Source: Deltaproteobacteria bacterium (GTDB lineage Bacteria > Desulfobacterota_B > Binatia > Binatales > Binataceae). Taken from it: a DNA stretch of 5,374 bases. How positions within the stretch are numbered: the stretch's first letter is position 1; every line of letters starts with the position of its first letter. Both the position numbers and the translations under genes were made by a program. Where the stretch lies: assembly GCA_021827465.1 (NCBI GenBank), contig JAKAVX010000225.1:1-5374 (forward strand), read 5' to 3'. Under the pieces are notes generated by a model. The model ran no database searches. It was not told where the DNA came from and was given only the letters and a program-made list of their open reading frames with translations. Of this stretch, positions 1-5,374 are shown piece by piece.

Positions 1-21
1 GATGCCCGAGGACGGCGCGGG

Positions 22-1092
22 TCAGGAGCGATGCGCGCCGCCGCGAGCGCTCAATTCCGATTCCTCGGATTCGCCGACCATCTCGCGCACTCGGCCGCTT
101 CGTTTGGCCCCGCTCTGACGTATGCCGAGGCGGTCAAGATAGTCTTCAAGCACCGTCCTGAGCTGACGGTTGAGACGCTCGATCTCGATCTCCTCCTGCG
201 TCTTTGCCGGATGCTCCGACTCGTCCACGGGCATCCCGGGACGCCGACGCCCGTAGAGCTGCTGCATCCTGAGCTCCGCCTTGGCCAGCGTCTCCTTGTA
301 TTTCACGTCGAGATGGCCAAGCGCCGTCGCGAGGTCGCTCACCACCGCGAACCGCCGGCGCAGCATCCACCATTCGAACAGCGTGAGCACGGTCACACCC
401 AGCATCAGCAGCGCAGCCGCTCCAACCCCAAGCGCGGCTCCGCGCCACCAGGGCAGGGTTTCCACGCCATGGCGCAAGGTCGCGTTCTCGGCCGTCAGGC
501 TGTCGTTGTGCTCCTTGAGCGATAGAAGCTCGGCTTCGGCCTTCCCAAGCTTGTCATGGGTCTGTTGGTTGTCAGCCTGAAGGGCCGCGAGCTCGTGCTG
601 GAGGCTGTGCCGCTCGGCTTCAAAAGGATTGGGAATCTTGAGTTTCTCACCGACAAACAGCTCCTCGTCGGGATGGATCCGATTGAGGTGCGCCAGCGCG
701 TCGAGGTCGATGCCGAAGAATGAGGAGATCCTTCCCAGCGTATCGCCGGAGGCGACCGTGTACGGGAAATATTTTCGGGTGGTCGCCGCTGCCGAGGCCC
801 TATGCGCGAACGAAGCTGCGGTCTTCGGCGCGGATGACGCCGCTGGCGCGGCCTGTCCGGCCGCCGCGTTCCGAGTGCGGGACTCAGCGGCGGGCACGGC
901 AGCGCTGCGCGGCGGAATCGCAAGCGCCGGGATGTCGGAGACTGCCGCACTCGGAGCCGCCTCTTCAGCCGGCCGCGGGGCCGGAGCCGAGGGTGGAATG
1001 GTGCGCTCGGTGAACTGCGCCCAAGCCAGGCTGGCCGGAGCAAGCAGTGCGAGCAGCATCACGAAACAGAAACGGGTTCTGATGGGACGCAT
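22..1092 (-). CDS. LysM-domain, single-span inner-membrane protein with coiled coils (FimV-like topology)
   Basis: This is a predicted envelope protein of 356 residues, with no gene name I can assign. Residues 1-25 look like a Sec signal peptide: basic N-end (RPIRTR), hydrophobic core (FVMLLALLAP) and an AWA|Q cleavage-like site. An Ala/Pro-rich, low-complexity linker follows to about residue 105. Residues about 108-154 form a LysM domain (YTVASGDTLGRISSFFGI, then LNRI, then GEKLKIP), a fold known to bind peptidoglycan. Residues about 160-208 are a heptad-like coiled coil. A membrane span lies at about 219-244 and is followed by WWMLRRRF; the positive-inside rule puts the last 110 residues in the cytoplasm. 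That tail is charged and helical (TQEEIEIERLNRQLRTVLEDY). The order LysM, span, cytoplasmic tail recalls FimV/HubP, but no TPR repeats or FimV C-domain are visible. I chose ATG 1092 because the signal peptide follows at once; GTG 1110 in the same frame adds six residues. Neither start has a clear Shine-Dalgarno. The gene follows the ROK kinase gene by 86 bases and probably has its own promoter. Confidence 0.85.
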   Translation of the reverse strand: MRPIRTRFCFVMLLALLAPASLAWAQFTERTIPPSAPAPRPAEEAAPSAAVSDIPALAIPPRSAAVPAAESRTRNAAAGQAAPAASSAPKTAASFAHRASAAATTRKYFPYTVASGDTLGRISSFFGIDLDALAHLNRIHPDEELFVGEKLKIPNPFEAERHSLQHELAALQADNQQTHDKLGKAEAELLSLKEHNDSLTAENATLRHGVETLPWWRGAALGVGAAALLMLGVTVLTLFEWWMLRRRFAVVSDLATALGHLDVKYKETLAKAELRMQQLYGRRRPGMPVDESEHPAKTQEEIEIERLNRQLRTVLEDYLDRLGIRQSGAKRSGRVREMVGESEESELSARGGAHRS

Positions 1093-1107
1093 GTTGTACG
1101 GCGCACG

Positions 1108-1153
1108 CACAAATAAGCTACGCCTATTAGATTATTCCATTGCGCTTATTGTG
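1108..1153. repeat. Imperfect inverted repeat in the leader of the LysM gene
   Basis: The left arm CACAAATAAGC (1108-1118) and right arm GCTTATTGTG (1144-1153) are reverse complements except for one extra A in the left arm, and they are separated by 25 bases. The repeat brackets an AT-rich core that holds the best -10-like hexamer for the LysM gene. It could be an operator for a dimeric regulator or, if transcribed, the stem of a leader hairpin. Two shorter inverted repeats interleave with it: ATTCC/GGAAT at 1134-1138 and 1154-1158, and ATTGCG/CGCAAT at 1139-1144 and 1161-1166. The match is directly visible; any function is inferred. Confidence 0.5.
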
Positions 1154-1157
1154 GGAA
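1131..1157 (-). promoter_or_regulatory. Possible promoter for the LysM gene
   Basis: On the minus strand AATAAT (1136-1131) matches the sigma-70 -10 consensus at five of six positions. A weak -35-like TTCCCA (1157-1152) lies upstream with a short 15-base spacer. The region is the most AT-rich part of a GC-rich window and lies just upstream of the gene start. Transcription would begin near 1124, leaving about 30 bases of leader before ATG 1092. The -35 match and spacing are poor, so this is a candidate only, and the true sigma factor may differ. Confidence 0.25.
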
Positions 1158-1178
1158 TGCCGCAATTTGGGACACCTG

Positions 1179-2153
1179 TCAGGCGCGAATCGGACTAATC
1201 GCAGCGTAGGCGGCGCCGACCACGCCGCCACTGGGACCGAGCGCGGCGCGTACGATTCGGGCCTGCGCGACCGAGGCCCGAAACGCGCGCGCCTTTATCT
1301 CGCGCGACATCGCGCGGCGCATGAACGGCAGCGCGCCGCCGACTCCGCCGCCGATAACGACCATCTCGGGGTCGAAGATATTGATAAACGAGGCAATCGC
1401 GATTCCGAGATAGCGGCCCGCGATTTCGAAAACCGAATGCGCAAGCGCGCTTCCGCGGCGCGCCTCGGCGGTCATCCTGCGCACCGAAAAATCGCCGCCG
1501 TCGTCCAGCAGCGCCGCGAGAAGCGGCGCGCCGCGGTCAAGTCCGAGCGCCTTTTCGACCAACCTGCGCATCCCTGAGGCCGAGGCATACGCCTCAAGGC
1601 ATCCCACCGCGCCGCAGTCGCATCGCATCCCATCGGGCTCGACCGTCACATGGCCGAGTTCCCCCGCCATCCCGATTCGTCCGTGGACCAGCCGGCCGTC
1701 GACGATAATTCCGCCGCCGACTCCGGTTCCGAGCGTCAGCAACACGACGTCTTTGCGTCCGCGGGCCGCGCCGCGCCAGAACTCGCCGAGCGCCCATGCG
1801 TTGGCGTCGTTCTCGACCACCACTTTGCGGCCGAGGCGCGCTTCGAGCCTGCGTCTTAGCGGAAATGAGCGCCACGCCTTCACGTGCGGCGCGGCTATCA
1901 CGGTCCCGGTCTTCAGGTTGAGCGGTCCCGGCACCGCGACTCCGATCGCGCGGGCGCGACCGAGTCCACGCCGATGCGCGGCGCTTTCGAGCGCCAGGAT
2001 CTGGGTTGCGATATTCTCGACGATCTCAGCCGCGGAGCTTGTGGCGCGGGCCGGTCCGCGGCGCATCAGCAGGACCTCGCCACTGGCCGACACGGCCGCC
2101 GTTCGGATATTCGTTCCACCCATGTCGAGCCCGACCACGTAGCTTCGGCTCAT
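1179..2153 (-). CDS. ROK-family sugar kinase, probable glucokinase
   Basis: This cytoplasmic kinase of 324 residues, the usual ROK length, should phosphorylate a hexose with ATP. The N-terminal phosphate-binding motif DMGGTN is at residues 10-15. The catalytic Asp is probably D116 in ENDANA (114-119). A second glycine-rich ATP-binding segment, LGTGVGGG, is at 141-148. The ROK zinc site is complete: H168 in GELGH, plus C178, C180 and C185 in CDCGAVGCLE, which fits the CxCGxxGCxE signature. IGGGV at 267-271 matches the adenosine-side motif. There is no N-terminal helix-turn-helix, so this is a kinase and not a ROK repressor. The EGH-type signature fits glucokinase, but fructokinase, N-acetylglucosamine or N-acetylmannosamine kinases share these motifs, so the substrate is open. 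I chose ATG 2153 because it overlaps the tlyA stop as ATGA and places the fold start normally; ATG 2174 would add seven residues. It is the last gene of the xseA-xseB-tlyA cluster. Confidence 0.93.
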   Translation of the reverse strand: MSRSYVVGLDMGGTNIRTAAVSASGEVLLMRRGPARATSSAAEIVENIATQILALESAAHRRGLGRARAIGVAVPGPLNLKTGTVIAAPHVKAWRSFPLRRRLEARLGRKVVVENDANAWALGEFWRGAARGRKDVVLLTLGTGVGGGIIVDGRLVHGRIGMAGELGHVTVEPDGMRCDCGAVGCLEAYASASGMRRLVEKALGLDRGAPLLAALLDDGGDFSVRRMTAEARRGSALAHSVFEIAGRYLGIAIASFINIFDPEMVVIGGGVGGALPFMRRAMSREIKARAFRASVAQARIVRAALGPSGGVVGAAYAAISPIRA

Positions 2154-2896
2154 CGCGCGCCCGCGCCCTTCCATCGCATCAGCACCAGGTACTCGACGTT
2201 CCCGGCCGGGCCTTTTATGGGAGATTCCATCGTACCTGTCACTTCAAGCCCGATTCCGCTCGCGAACGACACGATCTTGTCGAGCGTCTCGGCGCGCAAC
2301 GCTTCGTCGCGCACCACGCCGCCCTTGCCGACCTTGCCCTTGCCGACCTCGAACTGCGGTTTCACCAGCGCGACGATTTCGGCCTCATCAGCGGCAAGTT
2401 TCGTCACCGCGGGGAGAACGAGTTCGAGCGAGATGAAGCTCGTGTCGATTACGATCAGGTCGGGGCGGTACGGCAGGTCGTCGGGAGTGACGTAGCGGAT
2501 ATTGGTCCGGTCCATCACGACGACGCGCTGGTCATGGCGCAGCCGTTCGGCCAACTGCCCGTAGCCAACGTCGAGTGCGACGACCATCGCGGCTCGGTTT
2601 CGCAGCAGCACGTCGGTGAAACCGCCGGTCGAGGCGCCCACGTCGAGCGCGCGCCGGCCTTCGACCTGCACGCCGAAGCGCTCGATCGCGGCGGCGAGCT
2701 TGTGGCCTCCGCGGCTTGCGTATTCGGGACCGCCCGGCAGGACGGCTATTTCGGTGTCGGCGTCAACCTTGAGATCGGGCTTCAGCGCGGGCTGCGAATC
2801 GACGCGCACGCGTCCTTCCATCACGAGTTTGCGCGCCATCTCGCGGCTTTCGGCAAGGCCGCGCCGCGCCATTTCGACGTCAAGCCGCTGACGCAT
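2150..2896 (-). CDS. tlyA: TlyA-family rRNA (cytidine-2'-O)-methyltransferase
   Basis: This 248-residue protein should methylate ribose 2'-OH groups of cytidines in rRNA using S-adenosylmethionine; the family is often misnamed hemolysin A. Residues 1-60 form an S4 RNA-binding domain (RLDVEMARRGLAESRE, then GRVRVD). The rest is an FtsJ/RrmJ-type Rossmann methyltransferase with SAM motif I at 84-94 (LDVGASTGGFT). The K-D-K-E catalytic tetrad is present as K66 (RGGHKL), D151 (VIDTSFIS), K179 (LVKPQFE) and E235 (NVEYLVL). The C-terminus after the Glu is short, about 13 residues, so I cannot say whether it modifies only 23S rRNA C1920 (TlyA-I) or also 16S C1409 (TlyA-II). The frame stays open upstream to a TTG at 2989, but that would overlap xseB, and the family's N-terminus aligns with ATG 2896. 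The gene begins 16 bases after xseB, with an AGGGG site inside a small hairpin, and its stop overlaps the next start. Confidence 0.95.
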   Translation of the reverse strand: MRQRLDVEMARRGLAESREMARKLVMEGRVRVDSQPALKPDLKVDADTEIAVLPGGPEYASRGGHKLAAAIERFGVQVEGRRALDVGASTGGFTDVLLRNRAAMVVALDVGYGQLAERLRHDQRVVVMDRTNIRYVTPDDLPYRPDLIVIDTSFISLELVLPAVTKLAADEAEIVALVKPQFEVGKGKVGKGGVVRDEALRAETLDKIVSFASGIGLEVTGTMESPIKGPAGNVEYLVLMRWKGAGAR

Positions 2897-2897
2897 C

Positions 2898-2909
2898 GGG
2901 GAATACCCC
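2898..2909 (-). promoter_or_regulatory. Hairpin holding the tlyA ribosome-binding site
   Basis: The 16-base gap between the xseB stop and tlyA ATG contains, on the minus strand, GGGG, TATT, CCCC: a 4-bp all-GC stem with a four-base loop. The AGGGG that would serve as Shine-Dalgarno, nine bases before the ATG, is the 5' arm of this stem. A ribosome ending xseB would cover and open it, so tlyA initiation may depend on xseB translation. The inverted repeat is seen directly; coupling is inference. Confidence 0.45.
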
Positions 2910-2912
2910 TGC

Positions 2913-3206
2913 TCAGAAAGGCGGTTCTTCGCCGCCGCCGCGACGCTCGGAAGCCACGCGCGGGGTCTCGTCGAGTTCTGAGACGTCAAGCGGCTCGCTT
3001 TTGAGTTCGCCCTCGGCGTTGCGGCTCAGGACCTCGACCTTGCGCTCGACCTCGTCGAGCTTCTGGTTGAGCGATCTGACGAGCGCAACTCCCCGCTCGA
3101 AGGCGGCGATTGATTCCTCGAGGGCGAGTTCTCCGGAGTCGATTTTGGCGACTATGTCCTCGAGGTCCTTCAGTTCGTCTTCGAACTTTCTCGTCTTCGC
3201 GGCCAT
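2913..3206 (-). CDS. xseB: Exodeoxyribonuclease VII small subunit
   Basis: This is the small subunit of exonuclease VII, which binds the coiled-coil region of XseA in several copies and is needed for the enzyme that cuts single-stranded DNA into oligonucleotides. The 97-residue protein opens with the family pattern FEDELKDLEDIVAKIDSGEL, then LEESIAAFERGV and LNQKLDEVERKVEVL, giving two helices typical of XseB. It is longer than the roughly 80-residue E. coli protein because of a tail from about residue 68 that is acidic, then Arg/Gly-rich (ERRGGGEE). ATG 3206 is preferred: GAGGAG lies four bases upstream, and MAAKTRKFE aligns with normal XseB N-termini. A GTG at 3218 overlaps the xseA stop and would add four residues, but the Shine-Dalgarno then falls inside the gene. 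The gene follows xseA directly, as expected for subunits made together. Confidence 0.95.
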   Translation of the reverse strand: MAAKTRKFEDELKDLEDIVAKIDSGELALEESIAAFERGVALVRSLNQKLDEVERKVEVLSRNAEGELKSEPLDVSELDETPRVASERRGGGEEPPF

Positions 3207-3210
3207 CGCG

Positions 3211-3216
3211 CTCCTC
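3211..3216 (-). promoter_or_regulatory. xseB ribosome-binding site embedded in the xseA stop codon
   Basis: Minus strand reads TGAGGAGCGCGATG. The TGA (3217-3215) ends xseA, GAGGAG (3216-3211) is a strong Shine-Dalgarno, and ATG 3206 follows after four bases. This decides the xseB start over the in-frame GTG at 3218. It also implies that terminating xseA ribosomes can reinitiate on xseB, a simple way to keep the small subunit in supply. Confidence 0.7.
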
Positions 3217-4573
3217 ACACCTGGCGGCTTTCGGCGCGCGCGCGGAGTCGCCCGCGCCCGAGCCGGATTTCGAGCAGATCGCCGATTTCGACGCTTTGGG
3301 CGTCGGTCACCGCGCGCCCGTCACGCTCATTGGTAACCACGGCATAGCCGCGTTCGAGAACCCGAAGCGGCGAGAGCGAATCCAGTTGGGTTGCGAGCGC
3401 GCCAAGGCGCCTTTGCCGGCTTTCCAGAACCGAACGTCCCGCCGCGGCAAGCAGGCCGGAAAGCCTCGCCACGTCAAGGCGCACCTCGCGTATGGCGCCG
3501 ACAGGCGCGCGCAGCCGTCCCGCAAGCGCGTTTACCCGGATACGCGAATCGCGGGCGCACCTGTCGATCGCAAGCTTCAGATCGAAGGCCGCCTCGTCGA
3601 GGCGTTGGCGGGCGTCGCGGATGAGAATGCGCGGATTCCTCACGCGGGAGCCGAGACGGGCCACTTCCTCGGTGAGATCGGCCAGCGCCTTGCGTGTCGC
3701 GCTCTCCATCCTGTGGGCGAGCGCGGCTATCCGCTCGCTCAACTCGGATTTGTCGGGCACGACCGCGTGCGCGGCGAAGGTCGGCGTCGGTGCACGGAGG
3801 TCGGCCACGAAGTCGGCTATCGTGTAGTCGATTTCGTGACCCACGGCCGAGACGATCGGAGTCGCGGAACGGCAAATCGCGCGCGCCACGACTTCCTCGT
3901 TGAACGCCCACAAATCCTCGAGCGAGCCGCCGCCGCGGCCCACGATTATCACTTCGGCGCGCCCGTCGCGGTTCAGATCCTCGATCGCCTGCGCGATCTC
4001 TTCCGCCGCACCGGCGCCCTGCACGCGGGCAGGGCGGACCAGCGCGTGGAGATTCGGAAAGCGCTCGAACAGGACGCGCAGGATGTCGCGCAGGCCCGCG
4101 CCACCGAGCGCGGTCACGATTCCGACGGTCCTCGGCAGGAACGGAAGCGGGCGCTTGCGCGCGGGGTCGAACAAGCCTTCGTCGGCAAGGCGCTTCTTCA
4201 ACTGCTCGAAGGCGACCTGGAGCGCACCGGCGCCGCGCGGCTCCATCTCCTCGGCGTAGAGCTGAAGGCTGCCGCGGGTTTCGTAAACGTTGACCCGCCC
4301 GCGCACGATAACCTGCATCCCGTCGGCGGGGCGAAAGCGCAGCCGGCGCTTTGCCGACGCGAACATCACGGCGCTTATCGCCGCGTTCGCATCCTTGAGC
4401 GTGAAGTAGAAATGGTTCGAGTTGGCGAAGCGGGCGTTGGAGATCTCACCCACCACCCAGCATTGGCCGTCGAAACGCTCTTCGAGCGCCTCGCGCACCA
4501 TCCGGACCAACTGCGTCACGGTGAGCGCTGAGCCGCGCCGCACTCCGAGAGCAAGATCGAGTTGCCCGCCCAT
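3215..4573 (-). CDS. xseA: Exodeoxyribonuclease VII large subunit
   Basis: This is the catalytic large subunit of exonuclease VII, which degrades single-stranded DNA from both ends in mismatch repair and DNA damage processing. At 452 residues it is close to E. coli XseA. Residues about 17-112 are the N-terminal OB fold (LTVTQLVRMVREALEERF, WVVGEISNAR, HFYFTLKD). The catalytic core carries GRGGGSLEDLWAFNEE at 212-227 and SAVGHEIDYTIADFVADLR at 242-260, followed by APTPT; both are family signatures. A long coiled-coil region (about 272-400) should bind XseB. The C-terminal LSPLRVLERGYAVV motif (about 400-413) is typical. One oddity is VTALGGAGLRDIL near 153-165, where most relatives I recall have TSxTGAAxRD. 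I chose ATG 4573, with AGG a few bases upstream; a TTG at 4585 would add four residues. The gene begins 123 bases after the upstream terminator. That GC-rich gap should hold the operon promoter, but I see no convincing -35/-10 pair there. Confidence 0.96.
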   Translation of the reverse strand: MGGQLDLALGVRRGSALTVTQLVRMVREALEERFDGQCWVVGEISNARFANSNHFYFTLKDANAAISAVMFASAKRRLRFRPADGMQVIVRGRVNVYETRGSLQLYAEEMEPRGAGALQVAFEQLKKRLADEGLFDPARKRPLPFLPRTVGIVTALGGAGLRDILRVLFERFPNLHALVRPARVQGAGAAEEIAQAIEDLNRDGRAEVIIVGRGGGSLEDLWAFNEEVVARAICRSATPIVSAVGHEIDYTIADFVADLRAPTPTFAAHAVVPDKSELSERIAALAHRMESATRKALADLTEEVARLGSRVRNPRILIRDARQRLDEAAFDLKLAIDRCARDSRIRVNALAGRLRAPVGAIREVRLDVARLSGLLAAAGRSVLESRQRRLGALATQLDSLSPLRVLERGYAVVTNERDGRAVTDAQSVEIGDLLEIRLGRGRLRARAESRQV

Positions 4574-4680
4574 CGTGCCTAGCAACTTACCAGAACGCCG
4601 CTCGCCAAACCTAGAAGGCAGCGGCGATCGAGCGACGGCCGGAACAGGCTGCGGGAGCGAGCCGCGATCAAGGCGCGTCG

Positions 4681-4692
4681 CGGCCCGGGCCG
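4681..4692. repeat. Perfect 12-bp GC palindrome between the terminator and xseA
   Basis: CGGCCCGGGCCG is its own reverse complement. It lies just beyond the T-run of the protease-gene terminator and about 110 bases upstream of xseA. It may simply reflect high GC content; a role as a protein site is unsupported. Confidence 0.3.
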
Positions 4693-4695
4693 AGG

Positions 4696-4730
4696 AAAAA
4701 AGAAAGCGGCCGGAAGTTCCGGCCGCTTTC
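4696..4730 (-). terminator. Rho-independent terminator of the S41 protease gene
   Basis: On the minus strand a perfect inverted repeat, GAAAGCGGCCGGAA (4730-4717) and TTCCGGCCGCTTTC (4715-4702) around one central C, is followed directly by six T (4701-4696). In RNA the stem would be about 11-12 bp, very GC-rich, with a loop of about five bases. It starts 24 bases after the protease stop codon. No T-run follows on the plus strand, so it works in one direction. It separates the protease gene from the xseA cluster. Confidence 0.93.
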
Positions 4731-4754
4731 GGTCAAATCAGCGGATATGCGGCG

Positions 4755-5374
4755 CTAACGGGTCGCGGTGCTGGCCGCGCTCGCGGTGGCCGAGCTGTCG
4801 CGCTGGGCGAGCTGAAGCTGGTAGTTCTTCCAGTGATTGAGGATATCGATCGCCTTGTCGAGTTGGAGATCCTTGGGCTTCTTCGCCTTGGCCGCCGTCT
4901 TGCCCTTGAGGAGCTTCGTGCCCTGATTTTCTTCCTGCCTCTGCTCGCGATGCTCGAGCTTGGGGTTCTGGCCGTTGTTGAAATGGCCGGGCAGCTCGTT
5001 TTCGCGAATCTCGGGATTGGTCTCGATTTTCGCGCCATGCTTTTCGAGCGAGGCGAGCGTCGGTTGCGGATTCTGAACCTCGATGTCCGGCGTGATTCCG
5101 ACCGCTTGGATCGATCTCCCGTTGGGCGTGTAGTAGCGCGCCGTGGTCAGCCGCAGCGCCGAGTGATCGTCAAGCGGCAGGATCGTCTGCACGGAACCCT
5201 TGCCGAAGGTCTGGGTGCCCACGATGATGGCGCGGCGATGGTCCTGCAAGGCGCCCGATACGATCTCGCTGGCGCTGGCGGTGCCGCCATTGACCAGCAC
5301 GACCATCGGATAGTCGTTAAAGTCGGTCTTCCGCTGCGCGAAGTACTTCTGCTCCTGGCTCGGATCGCGAGATC
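4755..5374 (-). CDS. C-terminal processing peptidase (S41, CtpA/Prc type), 5'-truncated by window edge
   Basis: This is the last 206 or so residues of a periplasmic serine protease that trims or degrades envelope proteins; the N-terminus, signal peptide and PDZ domain lie outside the window. The reading frame runs without a stop from 5372 to the TAG at 4755, so the internal ATG at 5306 is not the start. The visible part begins with [20 protein letters not shown], a conserved stretch of the peptidase core. The Ser/Lys dyad is intact: Ser in GGTASASEI (codon 5276-5274) and Lys in TFGKGSVQT (codon 5201-5199). They are 25 residues apart, as in known CtpA/Prc proteins. Next come [17 protein letters not shown] and [11 protein letters not shown] long tail follows: NELPGHF, a Lys-rich low-complexity stretch ([13 protein letters not shown]), [11 protein letters not shown] and an Ala/Ser/Thr-rich end. 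Relatives of the CtpA group carry a similar ELPGH and xQLxKAxxIL tail. The gene ends in its own terminator. Confidence 0.93.
   Translation of the reverse strand, partial: SRDPSQEQKYFAQRKTDFNDYPMVVLVNGGTASASEIVSGALQDHRRAIIVGTQTFGKGSVQTILPLDDHSALRLTTARYYTPNGRSIQAVGITPDIEVQNPQPTLASLEKHGAKIETNPEIRENELPGHFNNGQNPKLEHREQRQEENQGTKLLKGKTAAKAKKPKDLQLDKAIDILNHWKNYQLQLAQRDSSATASAASTATR

Noticed and set aside
31..525. Plus-strand open frame opposite the LysM gene
   Set aside because: It mirrors the coiled-coil coding region and has no signature of its own; the minus-strand frame has a signal peptide, LysM domain and membrane span.
2322..2348. Direct repeat CCCTTGCCGACC, two copies 15 bases apart
   Set aside because: It encodes VGKGK and VGKGG in a segment where TlyA proteins normally have a GxGxVGKGGVV pattern, so the repeat follows from the protein sequence.
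2897..2989. Upstream extension of tlyA to a TTG start
   Set aside because: The extra 31 residues do not look like TlyA, overlap the xseB coding region, and the S4 domain begins normally at ATG 2896.
2006..3004. Plus-strand open frame of 332 codons opposite the kinase, tlyA and xseB
   Set aside because: It crosses three gene boundaries on the opposite strand and shows no domain signature, so it is a GC-driven shadow.
3110..4531. Plus-strand open frame of 473 codons opposite xseA
   Set aside because: It is antisense to a clearly recognised gene, has an Arg/Ala/Gly-rich composition with no recognisable motif, and is a usual by-product of codon bias in GC-rich genes.
4574..4695. Promoter for the xseA cluster, for example TTGATC near 4656 with a 17-base spacer
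   Set aside because: The matching -10 position (CCTGTT) is poor and other pairs have wrong spacing, so no site can be supported although a promoter is expected here.
5371..5374. GATC at the window end as a possible cloning junction
   Set aside because: GATC occurs many times in the window and the other end does not start with it, so it is probably chance.

Overview
This is a GC-rich stretch of chromosome in which every convincing gene lies on the minus strand, so transcription runs from position 5374 down to 1. The content is mostly conserved bacterial housekeeping. An S41 processing protease, a LysM/inner-membrane protein with a cleavable-looking signal peptide, and exonuclease VII together suggest a Gram-negative bacterium. 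The CtpA-like C-terminal tail and the gene mix recall deltaproteobacterial-type lineages (Desulfobacterota, Myxococcota, Binatota). That placement is only an impression, because there is no rRNA or marker tree to support it.

Layout in the direction of transcription: (1) 5374-4755, the C-terminal part of a CtpA/Prc-type protease, cut by the window edge and followed by a textbook intrinsic terminator at 4730-4696. (2) 4573-1179, a tight four-gene cluster: xseA and xseB (the two subunits of exonuclease VII), tlyA (a 2'-O-methylating rRNA methyltransferase of the S4-FtsJ type) and a ROK-family sugar kinase. Its junctions are very close: the xseB ribosome-binding site overlaps the xseA stop codon, xseB and tlyA are 16 bases apart, and tlyA and the kinase share an ATGA overlap. 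This argues for one transcript with translational coupling. (3) 1178-1093, an AT-rich gap full of short inverted repeats, the best candidate for a promoter or operator. (4) 1092-22, an envelope protein with signal peptide, Ala/Pro-rich linker, LysM domain, coiled coil, one membrane span and a charged cytoplasmic tail.

How the genes fit together: XseA and XseB form one enzyme that degrades single-stranded DNA during repair. TlyA acts in ribosome maturation, and the kinase probably phosphorylates a hexose such as glucose. The latter two have no obvious biochemical tie to the nuclease beyond co-transcription, although xseB-tlyA proximity is common in bacteria. The LysM protein and the protease both act at the cell envelope but are probably separate transcription units.

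I found no mobile element, CRISPR array, tRNA or rRNA, and no clear sign of a new system. The most unusual items are the LysM protein, whose architecture resembles FimV/HubP polar organisers but lacks their large cytoplasmic domain, the inverted-repeat-rich leader in front of it, and a small hairpin that masks the tlyA ribosome-binding site.
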